A DNA stretch of 64,000 nucleotides from Ooceraea biroi (lineage: Eukaryota; Arthropoda; Insecta; Hymenoptera; Formicidae): contig NC_039515.1 in the NCBI RefSeq assembly GCF_003672135.1, positions 1,488,001-1,552,000 on the forward strand. Direction: 5' to 3'. The notes beneath the pieces were generated by a model that made no database searches, was not told the origin of the DNA, and worked only from the letters and a program-made list of their open reading frames with translations. Shown here piece by piece: positions 1 to 10,179 of the stretch (the stretch's first letter is position 1; the number at the start of each line of letters is the position of its first letter). A program made the translations under genes and the position numbers.

Positions 1-422
1 GATGATGATGATCGCGCTTTAGAGGAAACAACGATAATTATTCGAAATTAGTCACGTCTGTTTATATATATAAAAAAAACTAAATATCTCGTAAAAAATG
101 ATTTTCTACACACGCACGATCCATGAAAACATGGATCTTCTTTAATGCCTCCTAGAAATCAGTATTTATTTAGAGATCTCTCGAAGACATGCGATATTCA
201 CAAAGTTTCTCGAATGTCATACAATATAGTTCCATTATTGAATTTTTATATGTTACTACAGATTGCAAAGCAAGAATTAGGATTGTTGAAAAATACCTAC
301 CTGGCCCGCGTATAAAACATTGATTCGACAATGTTCAACACAATAAGAATCTAATCAGCAGAGAATCAAACAAGGTTGGAATGATTACGGTGGTCGTAGG
401 GACTATATTGTCGAAGACGTAC

Positions 423-470
423 GTGTGTGTGTGTGTGTGTGTGTGTGTCGTGCGTGTGTATATATATAAA
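423..470. repeat. GT/TA microsatellite
   Basis: About 13 GT units, an interruption, then GT and TA units. Simple-sequence repeat in the probable SRF 3' region. Confidence 0.9.
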
Positions 471-1953
471 CACAAAAAATATATAAATATTATCACAGTA
501 TTTTACAGTTACTATGCTATGTACACAGATGCTAAGATACAAATTAACCATGATAGGCGCACTATTCGCAGATTATCGTTGAAATCGTAAACGGTATTGT
601 TATCATTATCATTATTTGTACTCTGCATGTGTGTCATCGAAGAACAGATTACAGTTTCTATACAACTATTCGATCGGGTCCCGTAAAGGCCACACTCTAT
701 CGATTCCCGCTCTCAATTTACTTCTTTACTTTTTGTTACTTTTTTCTGTCTCTCCTCGGCTTTGCTTTCTGAATACGCAATATAATACAAAAATCAACAA
801 ACAATACATACACACATACGCATGCATATTGTCGATGGATAGAATGGAGCTGATGCTGCTATGTGACGGACTGGGGAGAAGTAGGGAGGACGGAGAAGTG
901 GATTAAGTTCAAAGGTAGACCAGATACTAGCTACTTATTCTACAAGAAAGGACAATAACTACACATGCCACTTGTGGTACACAACACGTTACACTGGAAA
1001 AAAAAGAAACAACGGACGAGACACAACGATGCTCAATTAAAAAAAAAAGAATGCGCAACAATACTAAGCGTGCACCGCCGGGTTCGCCCGGACTCGCATC
1101 CACGCCACCGAGTTTGGTAGACCAAGGCAGCTTTTAACTAGCTGCTCATCCTCAGAAAACCGTCCGAGCCCGCCGAATCTACCCTCGCGAAATATCCGCA
1201 AATACGAGATTCGTAAGGTACACGAAAATAGAGATACCAACATTGATTGCGATCAATGTCGACTTGTATAACAGCATATATTGTACACGCACATACTGCT
1301 TCTTCTCTAATAAATAAGAGATGTCGACAGCCGCCTCAATAAATATGATTTAAGATAAATAAAAAAAAAAGAAGAGAGAAATAAAGTAGAGAGAGCTGTG
1401 GAGATACGAACAACCGTCGGAGAGCAAACGTAGAGCACTTGGTGCTCCATCATCGTTCACCGAGTTCATCACATAAACTACGTGCCTAATTTACGACATA
1501 ATTAATTAATCGATAATATAAAACGTTCCTCTCGTAATCGGAAGCACTTTCCTATCGTTTGAAGACTCTTGTCGATGCGTACTGTTGCATTTACGTACTA
1601 CCGTATTTACTTGACGCACGACCAGCTTGCTACGTGAAATAGCAAGTCTAAATCCACAAGATACCGTTCCGTGTTGGAGCTTACGACTCGCTCGAAATCT
1701 CACAAATCACGCAAAGTCATTCAAGAAACACGCGATACTTGATCGAAAATTTAATGATAAAAATATATACGTACATTTTATTACATATTTAAACATGTGC
1801 ATATATACTTAAGTACATCTGTCGGTTGGACTAGATTTACATGCGTGATATCGGCCATAATATGACCAACACTAAAAAATACTTGATCGTAAGAGAGATA
1901 AATTGATTTCGCGTCCATCACGTATATGATACAAATGTCATACGTGACTCTGA

Positions 1954-2065
1954 CTGCGGTGCAGTTGATGTCCCAAATGCTCCAAAACACTTCCTTCTTA
2001 TTACTTGAAAGAAGAAAAATGATAGAAAATATTTTGAAGCATCTGAAATGTTAACTGGACAGCAG
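1954..2065. mobile_element. Foldback MITE, family A copy 1
   Basis: The two halves are imperfect inverted copies of each other. The left end reads CTGCGGTGCAGTTGATG and the right end is its near reverse complement; the centre is a run of AAGAAG/CTTCTT. The same structure and sequence recur at 5083-5195 and 50115-50234, which makes it a dispersed non-autonomous element rather than a local hairpin. No coding capacity. Confidence 0.75.
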
Positions 2066-2707
2066 CCTCTATCGCACGTTCACCGATGATATGGCGTCTA
2101 AAGGGAAATTACGTCAGCGACGTAAGAGAAATTACTTTAGTATCTAATAGCCTACCAACGTGTCCTGCGTCGGTGAGCATTAAAATAACGGTTTTTCCAA
2201 AACAAATAAAAAGATTTTTCAAGTATCGGTGTCCAAGTATTCGCGCTCAGACTTTTAAATTCATCCCCCCATCTACTACGTTAACAAAAACTCCGAATTT
2301 TTCGCTTAACTAAAACAAATGTTTATAAAAATTGATACGCGATATTTTACGATAATCCATGTTTTTTATATAATTCTTTGTAAATTGCACAAACTACCCT
2401 ACCCTTCTAGCTCGACACAATTTATTATATTATTATTGCCTTCTCGTCAAGCAAGTTGGGTAAGTATCATTCGCAATTCGATGAAAACCGGCAGTAAATA
2501 TTGGCGTAACATAAACAAACGTCTTGTCCGAGTAATCTGAGTATTCGTAGTCTGACGACGCGTCTGACGTCATCGGCGTCGCAAGGAGCTCGACGCGATC
2601 TCGACACAATCTCCCCTCGTAGGTACGATGAAGACGAAGCCGAAAATCTAAAGCGCAAAATACGACGGTGGACGGATTGTGAATGGACAACAAGTGGCAA
2701 ACACGTA

Positions 2708-5700
2708 CTACCGTTGTGGATGCGAGTGCGACATGTGAGGATGATAAGCCGCGTGATGGGGCGGCAGGGGTGAGGGACAGGATTGCTGGTAGGGACCCCC
2801 GGCGAGCATCGGACCTGGGCTCGAGCATGGTACGAGATGCGAGCTCGGCGAGGCGGCCGCCGCATGTGCGTGCGCTATGAGATGCGCGTGTTGCGCGTGC
2901 GAGGGTGGCGCGTGTTGCGAGCCCGGCGGCGGCGGTGGCGGCGGTGGTGGCGGATGGGACCCCGCGGTTGGGCCACCCGCTGGCCCGCTACCGGGCCCGG
3001 GATAGCCGCCGTGCAGCGAGCCACCGTGCGGCGAGCCGTACACCAGTTGCCTTACTTTCTGCTCGTCGTCTGCGATGTTGTACGTCAGCTCGGTCTCCTC
3101 GAAGCCAGTGGCCGACATCCTCTGGTCACCCGACGAGCCTGACGGCGGCGGGTCCGGGCTGTTCAGGCATGTCTGGATCAGCGCTTTGCCGGCCTCACTC
3201 GTAATCATTGGCTGCAACTTGCGGGTCGCAAATGTGTACACGTGACCAGTCTCACTCGCCACTAACAGCATCACTTGCGTGCCGGTCAGTGTTGAAAGCT
3301 CGTATGCCTGGAAATGTTGAAGAGATATCTTCGTTAAATATCTTCTTGAGAACTGAAAAATTCTTTCGCGTGGTGCTTTTTGTTTATTTTGTACTAAACT
3401 ATTTTTTATGATTTCTTGTGTGCTGGTAGCCGATTCACCAAATGAAGAGATTCATCTTAGTGCCTTCATCAAAACGCAGATAACTTCTCATCACATTTTT
3501 TTATATTTATTAAAATTCTTGCATTTAATTAAATTTAAGTATTGGATTGACCGGAAAGTCCGTGCGGATTTCCCAACAAATGTCGTTCACTTCAACCAAA
3601 TATGCGCTAATTTCAGTATGCAATCTATCAAGTGCGCTCGAAAAGGTAATACTTCAGCATACATTTATTAAGTGATTGCACTCGAGTAAACACAAATGTT
3701 TTAGCAGCAAAATGGAAGGAAATAACGTGTTTTTCCGGCGCATAATGCTTTTTTACTACCTAAAAGTAAAAATGAAGACAAACTAAACGCAAGATATGCG
3801 CAAGATGTACGGAGGGCGAACAAATATGTCAGAAATGCTTTGCGAAGCTTCATGCAGGAGAATTGGATCTCAAAGACGCTCCTCGTTCCGGTCGATCAAT
3901 CACTACGGATGTCGACTAAATCATGGCTTTAATTGATGCGGACCGGCAAATCACGACTCGGGAGATCGCAGAGAAACTCAACATTGGCCAATAAACCGTT
4001 TCCTTGCATACACAAAAGCTAGGATTGATAATGAAGCTGAATCTTTGAATGTTACATCAGTTGACTGAAAAAATTTGATGGACTGCATTTCCATTTGTGA
4101 TTCATTTCTGAAAAGGGATGACAATGATCCAGTTTTGAAAAGATTGGTGATGGGCGATGAGAAGCGGATTGTTTGCACTAACGTAGTGCGAAAACATTAA
4201 GGCAAGTAAGTCCTGAACCATCTTTAACTGTAACAGGCTGATTGCATGTGAAGAAAATCATGCATCTTGTGGGATTGAAAGGGACCCATCCATACTATGA
4301 GCTCCTACCGAACAACCAAACAATTAATTCGGACAAATACTGTTCCCAGTTGGACCAATTAAAGGCAGCCACCAATGAGAAGCGTCCAGAATTGGTCAAT
4401 GGAAAGGGTGTTACGTTCCAACACGACAACACCAGACCACACGTTTCTTTGCAGGCCCAGCGAAAATTATTGCAACTTGGCAGGGATGTTTTGCCTTATC
4501 CACCGTATTCACCCGACTTTGTGCAATTTGATTTTCACTCATTCCGATCGCTGCAGAAATCTCTTAATAATTTACACGTTCATTTTTAAAGGACCTCAAG
4601 CAGCTGACAGATGACGAGTCGTCGAAAAAATATTTGGTCCAATAAAATTAATTCTTAATACAAAGTTTTGCGTTTGGATGTTGCTAAAAAAATCCGCACG
4701 GACTTTTCGGACAACCCAATAGATTGAGAACGCTCAATGGTGTTCAAAATTATTGTAATAAAAATATTGGTGATCAATAATAATAATTGCGTTAAAAGTA
4801 ATAATAAACGAGAATGAAACGTACAATGGAAAATCAACAAATACCGATTATTTAAATAACATTACATAAGAGATTGCAAAATTTCCTATTTGAATAACTA
4901 ATAATGCAATTTGTGTGATAAAGAACTTGATAATAACAACATACATTTAAGACACGACTGGTATTTACAATTGACGCTGAACAACTTGCAAATGTATAAA
5001 TTTTACAAAAACAAGCGCGATTATTGTAGAATTACAAAAAGGTAGACAGCGAAACAAGCACTAATTGTTACCGTGATGTAATCTGTGGTCCAGTTGGCGC
5101 TCCAATGTTTCAAAACACTTTCTCTCCTTCTTTTTATTTGAATGAAAAAAAAAGGATAGAGTTTTGGAGTATTCGAGACATCAACTGGACCGCAGGCACA
5201 ACTGATTAATTCCAGCAGTCGTGCAACAACCGTGAAAAGGCACTCGCGCTGTCATTCGTAATTCCCGCTCGTGCGTATTCCGTCGCGGTGTCGTCGGTGA
5301 CGTTTACACAATCGCGCGCGAGATACGCTAGCCATCAATGTACACGAATCGCGAATGCCGGCATTTCGATACTATTTTCACAGAGCTCGCACGTACGCAC
5401 CCCTCGTTTCTCTTTCGCGTAGCACTTAAAGTCGCACAAATCAAAACGCGACGTGCTTTGTTGACATCGACCTTGCCACTTTGACGTAGGAGCTATCGTA
5501 CATTCCCGAGAATTTAAAACAGCCGGTTAGGTTTGTCAGACGATACAAACCTTCTTCATGATGCCAGTTTTCCTCTTGGAGAACGTGGTGTATCTCCTGA
5601 GTTTATTGTCAATGTACTCCATTTTAATCTTGACGCGGCCCTTGGTCTTCTTGCCGTTCGAAGGGGGTGACTTCTTCGGCTGGCCCAGGCTCGTGAAGGA

Positions 5701-6048
5701 CTCGTCGAGATTGTCGGGCACGCAGTCGCCGGGCATACCGCTGCCGGACATGCCCTGTGCCTGCGAGAGCGCCTGTTGCCGCACCACCGGATTGTTACCG
5801 TCGTCGCCGTAACAAACATCGGACGTGGTACGCTTGATACCTCGCTGCACGGGACCGACGCCTGGCGTCGCGGCGCCCGCGGTTGCCATCATGGTGGCGC
5901 CACCACGGCCTATTTGAGAAGCCGCCGCCGCGAGCTGGGAGGTGGACGGTCGGCCGTAAATTTCTGTGCCAGCATCGCTCCCGATCATCCCCATGCTATA
6001 GCCGAGACTCGCGTACCGACCGTCTCTTCCGCCGCTAGGGTTGTCCAT
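2708..6048 (-). CDS. bs: Serum response factor (blistered), MADS-box transcription factor
   Basis: Two coding exons on the minus strand, 6048-5551 and 3307-2708, join in phase 0 to give 365 residues. Residues about 137-192 form the SRF-type MADS box: GRVKIKMEYIDNKLRRYT at the end of exon 1, then AYELSTLTGTQV and VASETGHVYTFATRKLQPM at the start of exon 2. The family binds CArG boxes as a dimer and acts in the nucleus with MRTF or TCF partners; the fly orthologue blistered controls tracheal terminal cells and wing intervein fate. The C-terminal half is Pro-, His- and Gly-rich, with a ten-proline run. The intron cuts the MADS box just after MKK and carries a mariner relic. The start at 6048 (MDNPSGG) is the first ATG near the conserved part; the frame stays open upstream to 6249, so a longer N-terminus is possible. 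Perfect CArG boxes lie 500 bp upstream. Confidence 0.93.
3542..4719 (+). mobile_element. Mariner (Tc1/mariner) transposon, inactive
   Basis: Both ends carry about 30-bp terminal inverted repeats: TTGGATTGACCGGAAAGTCC on the left and the near-identical reverse complement on the right, sharing AAGTCCGTGCGGATTT. TA dinucleotides at 3540-3541 and 4720-4721 are the expected target duplication, so the element is about 1.18 kb, slightly shorter than a typical 1.3-kb mariner. It is on the strand opposite to SRF transcription and sits wholly inside the SRF intron. Internal transposase is degraded (separate entry). Confidence 0.93.
3712..4589 (+). pseudogene. Mariner transposase remnant
   Basis: Pieces of a mariner transposase are readable in different frames. 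The longest intact piece (4242-4589) shows the YYELLP motif, QTINSDKYC, HDNTRPH carrying the second catalytic Asp, and PPYSPDF followed by the region of the third Asp in the D,D34D family. Upstream pieces such as VMGDEKR (around 4149) are frameshifted relative to it and interrupted by stops, so no active enzyme can be made. The first part of the gene is the most eroded. Confidence 0.85.
5083..5195. mobile_element. Foldback MITE, family A copy 2
   Basis: An inverted-repeat element of about 113 bp with ends CTGTGGTCCAGTTGG and CAACTGGACCGCAG. The centre has CTTTCTCTCCTTCTTT followed by an A-rich near complement. It matches the copies at 1954-2065 and 50115-50234. It lies in the SRF intron. Confidence 0.8.
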
Positions 6049-6528
6049 CACGACGTCGGCGCGCACATTTAATCCCTTCCCCACGACGGCGGCGCGTCTT
6101 CGCCACGAAATCGCGTGCGGAACTCGGCGCAGTGTCTCCCACGTGATCGACCATCTAGAGCAACACGGGACAACAACGCGCACCGCACGAGCGCTCCCCG
6201 CGAACTGAGTGCGCGCGCGGAGTATCGTAACTTGACCTACGTGCCTCACCGCCGCCGCCGCGGCGATGCCTCCGCGTGTTGCTGCGCTGCGCGGCCGCCG
6301 CCGCCCCCCACCACTACGCGCCGCCGCCGTGAAAAACTAGTCCACCGTGACGCCACAGCCGTAACCGCACGGGGATTTGCATTAAAATTGCCACCGAAAA
6401 ATCGCGATGATACTCGTTTTTCAGGATCGATCGGCACATTCGCCGGACACACTTAGGTTGTAGCGATATTCGGCCGCGAGTTTCAGCGCGTAGTGGTACA
6501 GCGTTCGCCGAGAGGGCGTCCCCGGCTG

Positions 6529-6579
6529 CCATATTTAGAAGTAGACGTTACCATATTAGGGAAAGTTTGCCAAATATGG
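6529..6579. promoter_or_regulatory. Cluster of CArG boxes upstream of SRF
   Basis: Two perfect CC(A/T)6GG motifs are present: CCATATTAGG at 6551-6560 and CCAAATATGG at 6570-6579. A third, CCATATTTAG at 6529-6538, misses by one base. Starts are spaced 22 and 19 bp apart, about two helical turns each, on one face of the DNA. They lie 480-530 bp upstream of the SRF start codon. Vertebrate SRF genes are known to be autoregulated through promoter CArG boxes; that the same happens here is inference. Confidence 0.75.
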
Positions 6580-7298
6580 TGAACAGAGGTGGTCCTTCCT
6601 TTTCGAATGATCGCACGGCGCGCCGCTCCGAAACACCAATCCAACTGACAGTAGCGCTTCCTGCACGCCCTTCCGGCCCCCCCTGGTTCATCCGTATTTC
6701 TCTACGTGACCGCAAATCGTAGCGGACGACCGGATAGCTGTTACGGATAAGCGCACTTCCGAGTCACCGCTGCCGCCTCCGTCCTTTCTACGTGCGAACT
6801 TTCGGCATCGCATTAATCGCGTGTTCCCCAAGCAACGAACTTCGCGGAACTTTAATAAGACGTTAATGGCATTACGTTGTCGTGCGAGCTCGCGATCGTG
6901 CTGCTAAATATTCGATACGTATTCCCCTCGTAATTCATTTCCTAAGAGCGTCTAACGAGTTCCGTGATACTCCAAATGATAACAATTTATATAATTTCTT
7001 GTGTTCTCTGTGGAATGTTAAATCCATAATACACATTGTTACAATTATTATTATTATTATTATTCTAAATCTCTATTAATATAATAAATGGAAATAGTTT
7101 TAATTCATATATATACTTTATTAAATAAAACTATGTTTATGTTATTAAATTACTCTATATTATCTTACACTGCATATATGTGCAATTCACAGTAACTCAA
7201 AAGTTGTCAGTTACAATTGGTTCTTTCTATAAAGTCTTATGATCTATTGAGCACTGAAAGAAAGAAAGCAAAACGTTCTTACAAATAAGTTCACAGAA
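6580..7298. other. Intergenic region between SRF and MED29
   Basis: The left part is the GC-rich SRF promoter side. The right part (about 7000-7298) is AT-rich and probably carries the MED29 3' UTR. No gene or conserved element seen apart from an ATT run near 7047-7065. Confidence 0.5.
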
Positions 7299-7931
7299 TT
7301 AAGACTGAGTGTCTGATATGCCGCGAGGATCATTAGAATTTGCTGCAATTTGCTGAGGGTAAGCGGTACTCGAAAGATTTTTATGTATTTCACCAGCAAA
7401 TTGCACTTGTGCGCGCACTGTCATCAAGAATTGTGGGTACGACAGCGCCGGTCCCTCTTGCGTGCTCACAGTGTCCGTGCGCGTTGTTATAACGGACATT
7501 GGTAGGTACCGAACCGAGCTGGAGTTTTGCGAAAGGCACTCCATAGAGGTTTTCAAGTGTAGTTCAATTTGATCGCAAATCGAGTAGAACTCTTCCATGT
7601 TCTTGTTGAATCGATGATCGGACTGGTCTATACCCTTCAACGATCCCACGTCGACCAAACTGTTCTGATGTAACGTCTGTGCCGCAGTCTTGAGAGCTGT
7701 AGCTAAAGACTCTCTTAAAGGTCCGACTAATGATTTTACTTTGGAGATGTTATCCAGTTTTTCTTGCATCTGCTGCTGCTGCTGTTGTTGTTGCTGCTGC
7801 TGCTGTTGTTGCTGCTGCACCTGCTGCGTTTGCTGGGCTTGCTGTTGATTCTGGGATAATTGAGTATTCACCGGTTGCCCCATTTGTCCCACTCCCATGG
7901 CGCCCGGTTGTTGAATCGGCGGAATATTCAT
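7299..7931 (-). CDS. ix: Mediator complex subunit 29 (intersex)
   Basis: A single coding exon of 210 residues. Mediator bridges DNA-bound activators and RNA polymerase II in the nucleus; MED29 belongs to the tail module, and the fly orthologue intersex also works with Doublesex in female sexual differentiation. The N-terminus is Met-, Pro- and Gln-rich with a polyglutamine run at about residues 41-54. The conserved domain follows: QEKLDNISKVKSLVGPLRES, then a region with FNKNMEEFYSICDQIELHLK and YPQFLMTVRAQ. The start at 7931 follows an acceptor-like TGCCTAG by seven bases, so a 5' UTR exon upstream is likely. Length and layout match insect MED29. Confidence 0.93.
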   Translation of the reverse strand: MNIPPIQQPGAMGVGQMGQPVNTQLSQNQQQAQQTQQVQQQQQQQQQQQQQQQQMQEKLDNISKVKSLVGPLRESLATALKTAAQTLHQNSLVDVGSLKGIDQSDHRFNKNMEEFYSICDQIELHLKTSMECLSQNSSSVRYLPMSVITTRTDTVSTQEGPALSYPQFLMTVRAQVQFAGEIHKNLSSTAYPQQIAANSNDPRGISDTQS

Positions 7932-8018
7932 TGTGATCCTAGGCAAATAATGTTCCTCCTTTTACGTAATTGTATTTTCTCCAAAAAAAGTTCAATAATC
8001 AGCCAGTATCAATATTAA

Positions 8019-8265
8019 TATGATAACTTTATTCTTAACCAAGCTGGCACAAAATAATGTTATAACAGGATTCTCCTTCATTGAGGACGGATGCTGGTTT
8101 GGAGCAGGTGTTTGTTCTCTTAGGAGTAATGAATGTTGTTCGTTACATTTAACAAGCTGTAATTGTATTTTACTTGCACTAGAAAAGGGTTGAAATTTAC
8201 AGCTGAAACGTTGTGCTGATGTAACATTATTTTGTGCCAGTTTGGTCAAGAATAAAGTTATCATA
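8019..8265. mobile_element. Foldback MITE with about 44-bp terminal inverted repeats
   Basis: The left end TATGATAACTTTATTCTTAA continues through CACAAAATAATGTTA. The right end is its near-perfect reverse complement, ending AATAAAGTTATCATA. The interior of about 160 bp has no coding potential. Family not recognised. It lies just upstream of MED29. Confidence 0.8.
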
Positions 8266-9053
8266 GTAATTGTATTTTATTCAATTTTATTAATTTTGTT
8301 ATTCAATTAGTGTAATATGCAATATGTACACAACATGACAAAACAAAAGAGAGATATAGTGTGGGAAATTAAAAATGAAGAAAGGACATTTAGAAATCAC
8401 TCAATTATTTAATCAGTGATAATTAATTCCTTACCAAGTTTTCTATAAATTGAATGCGGTCAAATCCGCCGAAATTTTCAACGATTAGTGAGAGTAAACA
8501 AGAATACGGGTATACACATGAGGTTAAGAATACCTTCTCATACAAAAGTCGCGTCAGGCTGACCAACAGCTGATCAACTACAATCAGGTGGACAAACTGA
8601 CTCTTGTAAAAGCGTTGGGCGATTTTGCACCGTCTGGATACGGAGATCTTGAAGAATTAAAATAAGTTATCGACGAAATTGATCGATAATTCAGATTAAT
8701 GAGCGCGTATCATATGTTTACATATACGTCCGTATATTTTAATTTATTCTTATAAAATCAGTATTATTAGGAATAAATTTAAAATTATATTCTTTATTGA
8801 TGTCATGCAGAAAACATAATATAATTACATAATTATAAACATAATTACATTTAAAAAAAGTGCAATACATCACATTTTTCAGTTTCATTTATTAATAGAC
8901 TGTCGGATTTAATATCTGATGTGATTAAAACATGTGCAATTGCACTTTAATACACACATCATGTATATGTAACATTTATCTCAAAATTGCTAATGTTGTC
9001 AAAATGCTACCAGACTCTTCTTCATGATTTCTGTTCAAAGATGTGCAACCATT

Positions 9054-9214
9054 AATTGGCTGCGTTCAGCAGAGAAAGTTGCTTTGCAATTGTGTAAAAT
9101 TCGTGGATCTGGTGTATGCTTTTAGATTCAATCAAAATCAAGCGCATACGCCAATCAGATTCACGGTTTTTACAACAGTTGCAAAGCAGCTCTTTCTGCC
9201 GCACGCAGCCAATT
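9054..9214. mobile_element. Foldback MITE, family B (GGCTGCGTT ends), copy 1
   Basis: The left arm starts AATTGGCTGCGTTCAGCAG and the right arm ends GCCGCACGCAGCCAATT. The arms remain complementary for about 70 bases with mismatches (GCTTTGCAATTG against CAGTTGCAAAGC). Related ends occur at 39650-39763 and 48831-49111. Confidence 0.7.
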
Positions 9215-9474
9215 ATTCGCACGCCATGTTGAGAATACCATGATGATAAAAGATTGCGGAGGAGGGCATGGTGCGTTATTTGAACATGAAACCTCAAAAT
9301 CGGCAAAAACCCATCCCCTGAAAAATGTACATTCTGACTACGGCGGTATTTATAATCCACCCTCTTATTAATGCGTCTTAAATATGATTATAAGATATTT
9401 GCTAGCCAATCGGATAGCTGTATTAGTATCTAAAAGGTAAAAATATCTCGTTTTAAGATTGAATACCGCCCTAT

Positions 9475-9936
9475 AAAGGTGCTAATTCATGAGACGCTGA
9501 AAAGCAGCGTCGAGCGTCGTCACGTGACATCACATTGACGCTAGCGTCAGAGAAAAGAAGTCGAATGATTTCAGCTTCAAGCGTCAAGGTAGCAGAAAAA
9601 ACAGCGTCAATTGATTAAAACGAAAGTGAAAGAAATATGGAAAAGATAAAAAATTTTCATTATTAATTATTAAAAACGATATGTTAATTACGAAAATGAT
9701 ATTATACACAATAATTCAATTCTAATGAGTGTGTTCAGAAATATACCAGTAAATACTGTAACCTAACATTCACGTGCTAATGTGACGCTGAAAAGCAGCG
9801 TTGAACGTCGACACTGGAACGTCGACGCTGGAAATTCGACGCTGAATCTATTAGCGCACTATTGGCGCGATTTGATCACGTGACCTGTTTTGACGCTAAA
9901 AATGAGCGTCGAGCGTCAGCATGAAAAAGCACCTTA
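9475..9936. mobile_element. MITE with TAAGGTGCT ends and internal GACGCT motifs
   Basis: The left end TAAAGGTGCTAATTCATGAG and the right end CATGAAAAAGCACCTTA are inverted repeats. Inside, each end carries repeated GACGCT/AGCGTC words and a GTCACGTGA or TCACGTGAC palindrome about 55 bases in. At 462 bp with no ORF it looks like a non-autonomous DNA transposon; superfamily not assigned. Confidence 0.7.
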
Positions 9937-10149
9937 ACAGACAGGAAATTTAAATATTTAGACGCCAATCGGATTAGCCAATCAAAATAGGCAGAACAAA
10001 ATAAAATTTCTAAATACTAAATCAGATTGGCCAACTAAAGCAGCAGAGAAAACAAAACTCTCAAGTATCACGTCAGGCAGACCAATCGAGGTGAACAGGG
10101 TAAAGAAAGTCGCAAGACGAATCGAATCGGATTACGCATAGCGCCCATA

Positions 10150-10179
10150 GAGTCCCTAGAAGCGTACTTCTAGGGACTC
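10150..10179. repeat. Perfect short palindrome
   Basis: GAGTCCCTAGAAG, then CGTA, then CTTCTAGGGACTC: a 13-bp perfect stem with a 4-base loop. Could be a miniature element relic. A similar word, ACTTCTAGGGTCTCTAG, occurs near 39472. Confidence 0.75.

Larger units (their letters stand above)
1..2707 (-). other. 3' UTR / downstream region of SRF, no other gene seen
   Basis: This AT-rich region lies downstream of the SRF stop codon on the minus strand and probably contains its long 3' UTR. I see no conserved coding exon on either strand; the short ORFs have no recognisable domain. It holds a GT microsatellite near 423-448 running into a TA run, and a foldback element at 1954-2065. The exact polyadenylation site was not determined. 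Confidence 0.5.
3308..5550 (-). other. SRF intron, occupied by a mariner relic and a MITE
   Basis: The intron between the two SRF coding exons has consensus ends: donor GTTTGT after the codons for MKK and acceptor CATTTCCAG before AYEL. More than half of it is the mariner element at 3542-4719, and a family A foldback element lies at 5083-5195. Nothing else coding was seen. Confidence 0.85.
7932..10150. other. Intergenic region packed with MITEs
   Basis: No coding exon is supported. The region holds inverted-repeat elements at 8019-8265, 9054-9214 and 9475-9936, separated by AT-rich DNA. The MED29 promoter and 5' UTR exon should lie in the first few hundred bases; I could not place them. Confidence 0.5.
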
